Of a stretch of 64,000 bases of DNA, positions 20,884 to 31,849 are shown in pieces (position 1 is the stretch's first letter; every line of letters begins with the position of its first letter). The position numbers were made by a program, and so were the translations under genes. Below the pieces are notes generated by a model. It was not told where the DNA came from and did not search any database. It was given only the letters and a program-made list of their open reading frames with translations. This stretch comes from Sipunculus nudus (lineage: Eukaryota; Annelida; Sipuncula; Golfingiida; Sipunculidae), in the NCBI GenBank assembly GCA_026874595.1, contig CM049311.1, forward strand, positions 60,266,453 to 60,330,452. Direction: 5' to 3'.

Positions 20884-23800
20884 ATGGCAAGCTCGGTCGG
20901 CCATATTGAGGCTTTCGACGCAGAGGCGACAGACTTTGAAACGTACTCCGAGAGAGTTAACTTATACTTTATTGCCAACGGTATCACTGATGAAGACAGA
21001 AAGGTAGCGTCTTTTCTGACACTTATTGGTAGTAACTGTTACGGGGTTCTTAAGTCCTTATTAGACCCGGAGAAGCCGGACACTAAAACTTTGCCTGAAC
21101 TTGTAACGACACTGAAGAATCACTATTCTCCAAAACCACTGGAGATTGTTGAATGTTATAAATTTCACAAGTGCTACCAGTCGGAAACGCAGACTATATC
21201 TCAGTATATTGCTGCTTTAAAGAAGTGCGCTATGCACTGTAATTTTGGTGCGACTTTAAATGAGAGACTTCGTGACCAACTCGTGGTGGGAATTCGAATT
21301 GAGAATATTCTGAAGAGACTTTTATCTGATCGTGATCTTGATTATGATAGGGCTGTGCAGATTGCTACAAGCTTAGAGACTGCAGCTAAGGACAGTCGTG
21401 AACTGTGTAACCAGTCTAGGAGCAAGGCGCCATCATATGCTATGCCAGTGTCTGTGCATAGTTTTGAACAGAATCCAGTGAAAACCCAGCTAACATCAGC
21501 CAGACGGTGTTACAGATGCAACTCCCGGGGTCATCTGGCGAACAAGTGCCATCATAAGGACTCTGTGTGCCGAGGTTGTAATAAGACTGGACACATTGCT
21601 TCTGCATGCTTGCAGAATACTAAACAAAACAGGGACAGAAATAAAACTGTTCCAGGTTCTCAAAAACCTAGTGGTTACTACAAAGCTAAGAAAAAGAACT
21701 CATTCAATGTTATGCTATCTGATAATGATACCCAGTCTGATGTTGATATTGATGATTTGTCACATATGTTGTCACTATTGTTTCAGGAAAATGATGGTCA
21801 TGATGATGTCATATGGGTAGACATGATGATTAATGGTAAGAGTGTCAAAATGGAAGTTGACACAGGGTCCAGGTTATCTATTATACCATTGAGTATGTAC
21901 AACGAACAATTTTCACAAGTGAAATTGATGAACACTAAGATGAGGGTAAATACATACACGGGTGAGCCAGTGAGGCCCACAGGTGTTATGAATGTACAGG
22001 TAATGTATGGTACCCAGAAGAAGTCTTGTTTAAAGCTTTATGTGGTGGATGGAGTTGGCCCTCCATTGTTAGGCAGACAATGGTTGAGGTTCATTAGACT
22101 TGATTGGCATAAACTGACAAGTTATTCAGGTTTAAATAGTATGACCAGCAGCTTGGAGGATAAAGGTAAGAAGCTACTAGATACTTACAGTGATGTATTT
22201 GCTGATGAACTGGGCACCATGAAGCATTTAACTGCCAAGCTTGAGGTTAAGGAGAACTGTGTTCCTAAATTCCATAAAGCTAGGAATGTGCCATTTGCTC
22301 TGCAGAGCAGAGTTAGTGATGAGCTAGACAGATTGGAGAAATTGGGTGTGATTGTTAAGGTAAATCATTCTGAGTGGGAAGCATCTATTGTGCCTGTTGT
22401 AAAATCAGATACTTCGGTGAGGATATGTGGTGACTTTAAAGTTACAGTCTACCCCTACCTTAACATTTGTCAGTACCCGACTCAACGCATCGAGGACATG
22501 TTTTCTAAGTTGTCAGGGGGTGTAAAATTTACAAAGATTGACTTAGCACATGCATACCAGCAGATGGTGTTACACCCAGATTCACAGAAATACTTGACAG
22601 TTAACACATCAAAAGGATTATACAGATATACAAGGTTAGCGTTTGGTATTGCGTCAGCCCCAGGGTTATTCCAGCAAGCCATGGATCAGGTACTGCAGGG
22701 TTTGCCCCGTGTTCTTTGTTATCAGGATGATATTCTTGTAACTGGGGTGGATGATGATGATCACCTTGCTAATCTTGAGGCGGTGCTCAAGAGATTGTCA
22801 GAATATGGTTTACGTGTCAAACGGGAAAAGTGCAGGTTTTTTGTAGATTATGTGAACTACCTTGGGCACACAATTGATAAAGATGGGCTTCGTACTTCAA
22901 AAGAGAAGGTTCGTGCAATCACAAATGCCCCACAACCTGAGAATGTATCTCAGCTGAGATCCTATTTAGGACTTGTTAATTATTATCGCTCCTTTTTACC
23001 AAACCTTGCCTCCATCTTGTGTCCCCTCAGTAACTTGCTACAGAAAAACACTCCATGGAACTGGACAGAAGCCTGCGAGGCCAGTTTTCAGCTCAGTAAG
23101 GATATGGTTATCAATTCTGATGTTTTAGTCCATTATGATATGTCCAAACCAGTTGTCCTAGCAACTGACGCCTCTCCATTTGGTCTGGGGGCTGTTTTGT
23201 CACACATTGTAGATGGGCAGGAGCGACCCATAGCATTTGCGTCCCGTGTCTTGACTAAGGCAGAGAAACAGTATTCTCAAATTGATAAAGAAGCATTAGC
23301 TATCATGTTTGGGGTTAAGAAATTCCATCAGTATATTTATAGTCGACACTTCACTTTGGTGACTGACCATAGGCCCTTAACTGCCCTTTTTGGTTCTGCT
23401 AAACCTATACCTACACTTGCTGCTGCAAGAAAGCAAAGGTGGGCACTGATCTTGAGCGCTTACAATTATACTATACAATACAGAACTTCAGAGAAAAATG
23501 CAAATGCAGATTGTTTTTCAAAGTTGCCTTTAGAGTGTAATAATGGCACCACACAGCCAGATCAGGTAGAATTATTTCACATGAATGTATTTGACCAGCT
23601 TCCTCTTACCGCAGAGCAGGTTAAGAGAGCAACAAGATATGATCCTTTGCTTAGTAGAGTTTATACAGCTACAATGGATGGCTGGACCAGTAGACATAGT
23701 AAGGATAAAGATTTGGCCCCTTTTTATTGCCGCCGCATGGAAATCACAACACATCATGGATGTCTCTTGTGGGGCATGAGAGTTATTGTACCAGTTAAAT

Positions 23801-25011
23801 TACAGGCCCATGTGTTAAATGAGTTGCATGAGGGACATTCAGGTATTGTCCGAATGAAGAGTCTTGCTCGGAGTTTTGTTTGGTGGCCCGCCATAGATGA
23901 TGCTATAGAGAAACTCGCGAAAGCATGTAGCTCTTGTCAACAGTCACAGAGGATGCCAGCTACTGTACCAGTGCATCCTTGGTCTTGGCCCACTGGGCCT
24001 TGGCAGCGTGTGCATTTAGATTTTGCTGGCCCATTTATGCAACATATGTATCTCATAGCTGTAGATGCTTTCTCTAAATGGCCAGAGATTACTGTAATGA
24101 AAAGCACAACTGCGGCTGAGACAGTTAAAACTATACAAGGTTATTTCGCACAGCATGGCATACCCTTACAAATTGTTACGGATAATGGTCCTCAATTTGT
24201 CTCTGAGGAGTTCGAGGGTTTTCTCAAGGCTAATGGTGTAAAACATGTGCTCACTCCCCCGTATTTCCCAGCTTCAAATGGTTTAGCCAAGAGAATGGTA
24301 CAATCCTTTAAACAGGCCATGAAATGTGCTAGTCAGGATGCAGGTAGCATACAGGAAAAGATTCACAAGTTCCTTTTGCGCTACCGTATAACACCTCATA
24401 GTGTAACTGGAGAGACGCCATCTAAGTTACTTATAGGTAGGAATTTACGTTCCAAATTGGATCTGTTAAGACCAGATATGTTGACTAAACTCCAGTCTCA
24501 ACAAACTGCTCAGGTGTTAATTGAGAAACCGGCAAAACATTTTGTTGTGGGTCAGTTTGTTTGGTTGAGAAATTTTGCCCGTGGTGATAAATGGGTCCCG
24601 GGGAGGATTGAGGTGTGCAGTGGAACTAGACATTATAAAATGAGAACTGTCAGTGGTCAGTTATGCAGAAGGCATGTTAATCAGTTAAGAGAGAGAACCC
24701 AATTTGAGGATGACTCTGAGAGTCCTAAAATTGATGAGTGTCCTGATTCCACTGATGTAAACATTGATGTAAACACTGATGTAAATATTGATGTAAACAC
24801 TGAGAATAACTTTGATGAAGTCATAGACGCTTCTGACAGCGAGAGTTTGTTTACAGTAGGTTTAGCTGATACTTTTATGGATGATCAGGATTGTCAGTCT
24901 GTTACTGCACAGCCAGGAACAGAGACTAAAACAGGGAATATTGCTGTTCAGGAAATTAGGAAGTCAAGTAGGCCTAAGAAAGCTCCTAGTAGGCTTATAG
25001 AGGAGTCATAG
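20884..25011 (+). CDS. Retrotransposon Gag-Pol polyprotein
   Basis: An uninterrupted 1375-codon frame. The ATG at 20884 was chosen for its strong ACCATGG context; the frame itself opens slightly earlier without an ATG. Residues about 1-200 are a Gag capsid-like region. Two CX2CX4HX4C knuckles lie at 209-222 and 229-242. The protease DTGS has its Asp at 326. The reverse transcriptase is roughly 480-660 with YQDD, where Gln614 is unusual at the variable position. RNase H is roughly 750-870 (ATDASPFGLGAV). The integrase has an HHCC zinc region, then Asp1046 and Asp1100. The residue 36 beyond Asp1100, where the third catalytic acid (Glu) belongs in the D,D(35)E triad, is Lys1136 (AAG, 24289-24291). 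This copy should therefore be unable to integrate by itself. The C-terminus has Asp-Val-Asn repeats and no chromodomain. Confidence 0.96.
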   Translation: MASSVGHIEAFDAEATDFETYSERVNLYFIANGITDEDRKVASFLTLIGSNCYGVLKSLLDPEKPDTKTLPELVTTLKNHYSPKPLEIVECYKFHKCYQSETQTISQYIAALKKCAMHCNFGATLNERLRDQLVVGIRIENILKRLLSDRDLDYDRAVQIATSLETAAKDSRELCNQSRSKAPSYAMPVSVHSFEQNPVKTQLTSARRCYRCNSRGHLANKCHHKDSVCRGCNKTGHIASACLQNTKQNRDRNKTVPGSQKPSGYYKAKKKNSFNVMLSDNDTQSDVDIDDLSHMLSLLFQENDGHDDVIWVDMMINGKSVKMEVDTGSRLSIIPLSMYNEQFSQVKLMNTKMRVNTYTGEPVRPTGVMNVQVMYGTQKKSCLKLYVVDGVGPPLLGRQWLRFIRLDWHKLTSYSGLNSMTSSLEDKGKKLLDTYSDVFADELGTMKHLTAKLEVKENCVPKFHKARNVPFALQSRVSDELDRLEKLGVIVKVNHSEWEASIVPVVKSDTSVRICGDFKVTVYPYLNICQYPTQRIEDMFSKLSGGVKFTKIDLAHAYQQMVLHPDSQKYLTVNTSKGLYRYTRLAFGIASAPGLFQQAMDQVLQGLPRVLCYQDDILVTGVDDDDHLANLEAVLKRLSEYGLRVKREKCRFFVDYVNYLGHTIDKDGLRTSKEKVRAITNAPQPENVSQLRSYLGLVNYYRSFLPNLASILCPLSNLLQKNTPWNWTEACEASFQLSKDMVINSDVLVHYDMSKPVVLATDASPFGLGAVLSHIVDGQERPIAFASRVLTKAEKQYSQIDKEALAIMFGVKKFHQYIYSRHFTLVTDHRPLTALFGSAKPIPTLAAARKQRWALILSAYNYTIQYRTSEKNANADCFSKLPLECNNGTTQPDQVELFHMNVFDQLPLTAEQVKRATRYDPLLSRVYTATMDGWTSRHSKDKDLAPFYCRRMEITTHHGCLLWGMRVIVPVKLQAHVLNELHEGHSGIVRMKSLARSFVWWPAIDDAIEKLAKACSSCQQSQRMPATVPVHPWSWPTGPWQRVHLDFAGPFMQHMYLIAVDAFSKWPEITVMKSTTAAETVKTIQGYFAQHGIPLQIVTDNGPQFVSEEFEGFLKANGVKHVLTPPYFPASNGLAKRMVQSFKQAMKCASQDAGSIQEKIHKFLLRYRITPHSVTGETPSKLLIGRNLRSKLDLLRPDMLTKLQSQQTAQVLIEKPAKHFVVGQFVWLRNFARGDKWVPGRIEVCSGTRHYKMRTVSGQLCRRHVNQLRERTQFEDDSESPKIDECPDSTDVNIDVNTDVNIDVNTENNFDEVIDASDSESLFTVGLADTFMDDQDCQSVTAQPGTETKTGNIAVQEIRKSSRPKKAPSRLIEES

Positions 25012-25227
25012 AAGTGGTGATCCTTATTCCTGTAATATTGTGTTTTCTTAATGTACTGTTTAATTGACACTTATATTAGATATCATATCCAGGGTTGCAT
25101 CACAGTCATTCATGTGTTCAATCAAGTAAGAGACTACAAGCACATGAAGTATACGTTTTATTGTAATATACCATTCAATATTTATACGACAATAGTAACA
25201 CATTTTCTGAACGGCTACTTCATGTTT

Positions 25228-25241
25228 AAGGGTGGAGGAGA
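25228..25241 (+). other. Polypurine tract
   Basis: AAGGGTGGAGGAGA, with a single T, ends directly at the 3' LTR. It is the expected plus-strand primer. Confidence 0.8.
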
Positions 25242-25427
25242 TGTTATGTTCGTGTTGTCTGTCTCTGTTATGTAAATGTGCACGAAGGTGCGTTCTACGT
25301 CATGCGAGTCTGCATGTGACGTCATCGCTTCTGGGAAAGAAGAGTTGGAGCCATTAAAGGATTTAAAGTTAAAACGTGTCTTGATTGTCTGTTCTAAGTT
25401 TCGCCATCGAGAACCAAATACATAACA
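25242..25427 (+). repeat. 3' LTR
   Basis: 186 bp, identical to the 5' LTR except for one C/T difference at a CpG. It contains the CRE at 25317-25324 and ATTAAA at 25353-25358. ACTAT follows it as the downstream target duplication. Confidence 0.97.
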
Positions 25428-25549
25428 ACTATAAACTTGTCTGAGATTTTTGGATGAACAGTGAGTGTTTAAAAAACAGCTCTTAAAAAATATCACGTTC
25501 ACAAGAAATCCGACAGACGACAACTGAGGATGACAAAAAAGGCACTAGC

Positions 25550-26165
25550 AACATGTCTCCCCTTGGGGGTGGGGGGGGGGGGGAGGGGGGTAGAGATGTT
25601 TCTGCTTGATAGGATGGGGTGGAGGGTGTGCACAACAGGCACCCCCCCCCCTGGATCTGCCACACTGTGTTAAGGGCTTATAGTATTAATGTTGGAACCC
25701 CTGTGAAACACGGAAAAGTGAAAGGTCGCAAAATTTTAACCCCACAATTATGAAGCCAAACAGTATTTATTTTCATTTTTAAAGAATCCCATCAACCAAA
25801 AGCAGACCTCTCTGTAGTATATGTTGTAATTTTCTGATAGGAATTACACATAATGGTACACAGGCATATCTTATTAGACCTGTCTTTTGATATAGGTCTC
25901 AGTTGATGAAATCCTATGGAAGAAACTCCCTTTGTGTTTTTATCATGCTCAACGCCTGCATCCCTGTCATCTTTTGTTAGAAACCTATAATTATCTTGTC
26001 CTCTGTTCTTGTTCCTCAGCTTCTTTGTGAAACTTGTGAGATTCATTCATATCAGAACAGGGGGCAGATCCGGGAGGAGTTTGGGGAGTTTAACACCCCT
26101 CTTGCCATACTGAAAGATTTTTTTTAGTGTTCAAAAAAAAAAAAAAAAAACTACCCCCCCCGTCC
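25550..26165. repeat. Poly-G/poly-C runs and a decayed G-rich repeat
   Basis: G runs at about 25567-25590 and a C run at 25642-25651 frame a roughly 80-bp segment. A second pair occurs at 26060-26160 (GGGGGCAGATCC, a poly-A run, then CCCCCCCGTCC). They look like decayed copies of a small element with G-rich ends. No gene. Confidence 0.45.
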
Positions 26166-27459
26166 ACTCATTAAGTTGTGACATTTCTAAGGTCCATGTC
26201 TTTTATTGTGTAAACTGTAAACTTCCCCTTCCTGGATCGCGCCTCCAGAAATATTACAAAGAACCACAGCAACAGTCTGTAAATACCTTGACTTCTTGGA
26301 CTTGCTTGAGTTCTCTGTACAACAATTTGAAGTTTTTCACTGAGATTATTTAATATTTAACCCAATGAATTATTTTGTGTTTCTGTTTATATGGTCCTAA
26401 TACCTGAAAATAAAAAATAAAAATATAATGAGCCCAACCTTTTTTGACAAAAGATATTTTTTGTAACTAACTTATTTAATACTATATATTTAATATATAA
26501 CAATTAGACCCAGGAGTAGTTTCTTCATTTGTGACTCCACCCCCAGTATATATCATTTTCTGTTCAAAAAGGTAATTAGTAAACATAATTAAACATCATA
26601 TCTCCTATAACAATTAACATTACTGAAAGTCTCTTCCTACCTGTGCATATCACTGTGTGTATATACCTTGTGTCAGCTGAACATACATTTCTATTTGCTG
26701 CAAGTAGCAATATCAATAAATATTGAACACACCTGCATGCCTGCAATGGCAGGAGTATCCAGTATGTCTCATACAACACAATGCCACACGCAGCAAGTGT
26801 GTCACAAACACTGAATCAACTGTAGAACAGAAAAAGGGTAGATTCCGTTCTGGACTGGTGCATCTACCTCATTCAAAAGTGGGCCATGAATGGTTTTGTT
26901 GAATACCAGTACAAACACCTGCGAGGAGTTGTGTACTGTAGCATCTCATCTGACAAACCATCAGCATCTGTGTACCTGATAACCTGCATCCTGACCAGCA
27001 AATACCTGGCACTTATTTTATTTCAATAAGACTTTCACTGTAAGTGGTACTACAAGTGATTGTTGAGCTCATGCTACTGTCTCAAGGGTTCTGTTTTTTT
27101 TTTCCTCCCAAAGTTTATCAACTCTTTCACTTTAGATTCCATAAGATATTTCAAGGATTTTCTAATAATTTATTTTTGCAATTATATAATAAATATGCAA
27201 ATATATTTTTTTTGCATTACTGCAAATGTCTTAAAGGATACAGAGCTTCCAAAACTGAACAGGCTCCTGAAGAAATACAGGAATCTTATTGGAACACTTG
27301 AGACAAAAATAACTGAGGTCATAGGAATTTTCAGCCAGAAATAAAGGAAAAATACAGATTTTTTTATAGCAGATTTTTTGTTTGCACAAAGACTTAACAT
27401 AACCATCCATTCAGCATCTGAAAGTGTGTTTTAACTGCTACACATACATGTACACTTCT

Positions 27460-27665
27460 ACAAAAAGGCTGAATGATTTCAATAATAATAGGGCTATATA
27501 ACAATAATTATTCAGTAATAACAACTGTGTCAGAAACACTGTGCAGTGAAAAAAAATATATTTAAATATAAAAGACTATGGTCTAAATGCTCGAAAATAT
27601 AGGAAATTATAGGGCAGCAGTTCATATGTTTCATAGGAAAATATAGGAAATACAGGAGTCCGCAG
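27460..27665 (+). repeat. Dispersed AT-rich repeat family, copy 2
   Basis: It shares TTCAATAATAATAGGGCTATATA, TTATTCAGTAATAACA, GTGCAGTGAAAAAA, GTCTAAATGC and ATAGGAAATTATAGG with the 17.1-kb copy, in the same order. Confidence 0.7.
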
Positions 27666-28143
27666 CGGCACAAGTCCTGAGGATACAGCCTGAGTGACAG
27701 CAGTGAAATCTCAGTAGGGTGCTTACATAAATTGCCTTTTAAAATTGTCAGGTACTGATCCACCTGTTAGCTTTATTCTTCTCAGTTTTCAGGAACGCTC
27801 TAGCTGATAGCCTCATACCAAGCATTCATGAGAGTGACATAATTATATATCAGAAAATAAGGTTGGTCAAATGAGCAATTGCAGCCCTATACTGGCTCTT
27901 GCCAAGCCCACTGCTGTCACCTGTAGTTAGTTTTTAAGTTATATTGCTCAAATTGTTTTAAAGTGGCAGTAGGTAGGAGGTAAACTGTGTAAAAATAGAA
28001 GCCAATGTAGATCGATCCATTATTCTACCATCCAAGATATAGCAGTGCACTCCCAAGATCTTTTGTCAGTACCTGTTTGCAGAAAAATTATTGAATTAAT
28101 TAACCCATTGTTGATATATAGGATTTGTAAAAAAAATGCTTAC

Positions 28144-28155
28144 ATATATATATAT

Positions 28156-28215
<60 letters not shown>
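28144..28215. repeat. TA microsatellite
   Basis: TA repeat with one AAA interruption. Confidence 0.97.
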
Positions 28216-28221
<6 letters not shown>

Positions 28222-30203
28222 TACTATAAGTAGCTTTGTCAATATTAATATTACTGAATTCAAGGTAAATTTAGTTGTGGTCAGAACAAATTTAGATGAC
28301 TGATTATGCAAATGAAGAGAATGCACTGACATGCACAAATTGATGTAGCTACCATCAGCTACAAAACTTTTATACCGTCCCCTATACATGGGGCAAAATG
28401 GTCCTTGTTCACAATTTGAACATATTTTCTGGAAAATGGAGCTTTGTCATCAGTTTTACAAAGAGTGACAGTAAGACCTCAGCACCATGATAAAAATATT
28501 TTATTTATAACAAAACTACAACATATTCATTAGCAAAAGAAATGTCTTTCACAATAGTTATTGTGTATTTAGGTCCAAGAAAACCTGGGTTGTACTGGTC
28601 ACAGCTGCCACAGTGGTGACACCCATGATAGCTATATCTGAAAATAGCATGGTGGATAAAGACAAATTCACCAGCCAAATGGTCATGAAGTTTGGAAAAA
28701 TATTAGGTATGCATTAAAACATTTTAACTCACTTATAACTCACTTTGCTACCCTGACTCCTGAAATGGTCTCTGAATCAGAAACAATGAACGTCAAGGCC
28801 TTTGCCTAAAGAGCTGCATTGCTGGCAGTTAAACATTATAACAAGTTGACCCTGGTGAGTGCCAACCCAACAAGGCAATAGGAAAACCCACAGCAGACAT
28901 TTTTTACACTTATCACTGCTTATAAAAATCAAGTTATAATTTAAGGATCATTCCCTTCCAATCAGTATTTTAAGGAGAAAAAAACTTTCAAAGTCATATG
29001 AAACTATGTCATAATATACACTTAAGGGGACCAAAACAGCAACTAAACCCACATTTTCGTTTATACCGGGACACAAGCTCTTAATGGTCTGATTCTTGGC
29101 CCTATACCAGAAATGGTGTTATCAGACCAATGAGACCAGGTGTTGAATGTTTAAATTTTGGCTGGTTGCACAATGCAATATCAGTGTTCTGATTACTATT
29201 CTGTGCTCTGTGTGCACCCTGGTGTTCCTGCCCAGAGAACCTTGCCAAAACAAGCAGCAACTACACATAACAGGCTCTGGCCCGACACACTGCCAGGTGC
29301 ATTCATGAGGCTCTGTATCAGCAAGGTGTTGGGTTGAAATCTGTCTGTCTGAACCTGTGGTCTACTAGCGGGTTGCTGGGCTGGCAAGCTGTCGCTTAAA
29401 ACAAAATGTAACAACATTGGCTCTGTGCACACCATGCTGTGCTGGTATCCATTTTGCTGGCAATAGATACACTGCTATAATAAAATAGTCTTAATGCCAT
29501 AAGGGCTCCATCGGGCAGGAATACAGTGGGAGCAAAGTTCGACCTTTTTTTTGTATAGGAGTAGACTGAGATATGACAGTTCTATGTGTGAACCACAACA
29601 GCACATTGAGCATTGCCAGATAGGGACACGCCTCCTAATAAGCTGACAAGGACAGCCTGCCTGGCCAGCTCTGCTTACTTCTGAACAAACCAAAATACAG
29701 CATCAAGTCAAGTGTTTCACTTCAACCTTAGACATTATGAATAATTATGGAGCTGGAAATTAAAAGATTTTCTGCATAACCTACATTTGCATATTTGTAA
29801 TTGTATTTGATGTTCTGTATTTGTATTTATCTTCAGTCATTAGTTTTGTATTTGTATTTGGAGGAGACCAGCTATCATATTTATATTTGTATTTGGCACA
29901 CTGTATTTGACCCCAACCCTGGTTGCTATCTGTGAATGTGTGAAAGGGGCTTTAGTGTTTTATTGTCCAGTGGCACGTCTCCAGTTTTCAAATACCTCTT
30001 AGTCTACTAGGGCTCTCTCAGCGGAGGGAAACAAAGCTTCATGGATTCATTGTAATACCATAGTCCGTCCCAGTAGCTGTGTCCGCATGTTTTTCTGGGA
30101 TAGTTTTCATACAAGTAAAGCAGTGTAAACCTTTCTCGTCCAAAGGTTGTAGTAGCTATTTCACCGACTACCTGCATAAAACGTAAAAAGTAATGCCTTA
30201 CCT

Positions 30204-30480
30204 TGCTATGAGACAAATAATCCAAAAAATGACAAAACAAGTTACAGCGTTTACAACTTATTCCTTGCCTAAGAACTGATAATAAACAAACCAGTCAAAC
30301 TTAAGACGTCAGTCAATTGCAGTTGATGTGCGACCGATCACTTTGACGTCTTTGTGACGACACTGTTGTCTAACAAACACCAAACGCAGCCATAGACATG
30401 AAAAGTGTACCATAGAGGAATGTACTGTCCAGCAGTGCCAGGAAGACGCCATCCACAGTATTTCAGCAGAAATAACGCAA
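30204..30480 (-). promoter_or_regulatory. Candidate SKA3 promoter and 5' leader exon
   Basis: On the minus strand a strong donor (AGCAAG|gtaagg, exon end 30204) follows a CpG-rich stretch with two TGACGTC or GACGTCA elements (around 30313 and 30345) and a CGTCAC. This is the point where sparse CpG to the left changes to dense CpG to the right. A leader exon ending here could splice to the acceptor at 11718, giving an 18.5-kb intron that contains the retrotransposon. This is an inference with no transcript evidence. A second donor at 35485 is a rival leader. Confidence 0.3.
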
Positions 30481-30519
30481 AAGAGTCACAAAGTAAATAC
30501 ATTTTTCATGATATATAAC

Positions 30520-30600
30520 TACTTTACATGGGTCTCACTTATTTGATGAAAGAAGATGAAAGAGGATGAAAGGAGGTGAAAGATAGTTAAAATTACCAGT
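30520..30600 (-). repeat. CTTTCAT repeat module, inverted partner of 35132-35200
   Basis: Read on the minus strand, four CTTTCAT/CTTTCAC steps end in CTTTCATCAAATAAGTGAGACC. On the plus strand at 35132-35195 the same steps end in CTTTCATCAAATTAGTGAGACC. The two modules face each other across the 30.9-35.1 kb transposons. Confidence 0.65.
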
Positions 30601-30931
30601 AATAATTAATATTTACTTTAAAAATTCACATTCACAATTAACATTATTTACTGTGTAACTTGCATATCTGGTAATTATAAATCATTTCTCTTGAGATCCA
30701 TTTAATTTTAAAACACTTTCAGTATACATCTGAATTATTTTCCCTATCTCTTATTCAGACAGGTACCCTGCCACATAAAGAAAGTCACTGCCAAACCTGT
30801 ATACCAGTACTGCATGCATATATAAAATATTGCTTCAATTTTTATAGTATACTCCTAAAATTCATTTATAGATGTATATGAAATGCCATTATGCTGTGTA
30901 TGGTGTGCCATGCCATATATTTGTGTTCCAT

Positions 30932-31395
30932 GGGTCCGCCTAAACACCCAAAACACCGGTGTTTTGGGTATGTGTGACGAAACACCCTTTTAAATTTGAT
31001 CTTGAAGCAAAACACTGGTATCAGTTAATAAATCATCATCTGTTGCATATATTAATGCGATATTGTGCCACTATTCTGTAAAATAAAAGAAAGCAATGGT
31101 GTTTTGTACAACTGACAAGTGCGCTGCCTGATTGCGACCTGCGCCGGTAGGGGGCAGGGTCATAGCTGGCATTAATGGCTGCAGTGCTGCTGGTGAACCA
31201 ACCATGGCATGAAACACTCGTTTTTATCTTTATGTCATAAGTTTATGAAACAAAATTGCAGATATACATCCATATGATGATTATTTATTGATTGGTGTTA
31301 CGTTTTGGGTTCAGGTTTGAAGTTAAGTGGGTGTTTCATGATGTTTGGTCACAGATACCCAAAACACTGGTGTTTTGGGTGTTTAGGGGGACCTG
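30932..31395. mobile_element. 464-bp MITE with palindromic ends, hAT-like
   Basis: It is flanked by the 8-bp duplication TGTTCCAT (30924-30931 and 31396-31403). Both ends read (G)GGTCC.CCTAAACACCC inward, then a 22-bp palindrome with half CCCAAAACACC (30947-30968, perfect; 31358-31379, one mismatched pair), then TGACGAAACACCC or TGACCAAACATC. An 8-bp duplication is typical of the hAT superfamily. No coding capacity. Confidence 0.8.
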
Positions 31396-31849
31396 TGTTC
31401 CATCTCTCCTTACTAAAAAAATATAAAAAGGTATAGCTGTGTTCATATTTTTATGTTTCAGCACAGCAGATAAAGCTCATAGACAAGTTCTCTTCTTGTG
31501 AACTGGGGATATAACAAGCATCTGTGGTGGTCTGGTGGTAGGGTACCGGTTTTTACAAACAGTGGGTATAATTTAGTCCACCACGAATGGACTCCATTTA
31601 TCTGTGATATGGAGTCCGACTGTCTAGCGGTGAGAGTTCACCCTGCCGTACATGGAGGGACCTGTAACATGAATTATCACTGCTTGTTGTGCGATAGAGA
31701 AACAATCTTGTATTTATATATAGAAATAAACTTTTTATGTATCAAATTAAATCGATATATCACCTTTATGTGCGCCTGTAAATGTTTTTTATCCTTTGAA
31801 CTGCCGGGGTTCAGTTGTTGCATGCCAACTGGACACCGCCGGAAAAGGA

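Larger units (their letters stand above)
20570..25427 (+). mobile_element. Ty3-type LTR retrotransposon, near intact
   Basis: A 4858-bp element with two 186-bp LTRs and one long gag-pol frame. It is flanked by the 5-bp duplication ATTAT/ACTAT (one change). The LTRs differ at a single base, so the insertion is young. The domain order is gag, two zinc knuckles, protease, reverse transcriptase, RNase H, integrase, which is the Ty3 order, and there is no envelope gene. The element lies opposite to the SKA3 transcription unit, in what is probably its leader intron. Confidence 0.97.
26166..30203. other. Non-coding, CpG-poor stretch upstream of the retrotransposon
   Basis: About 4 kb with only the repeats at 27.46-27.67 and 28.14-28.22 kb recognised. 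Open frames at 29.2-29.7 kb on the minus strand have no splice borders or family resemblance. A minus-strand frame at 30007-30195 follows an acceptor-like TTTATGCAG (see findings) but is not supported as a gene. Confidence 0.45.
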
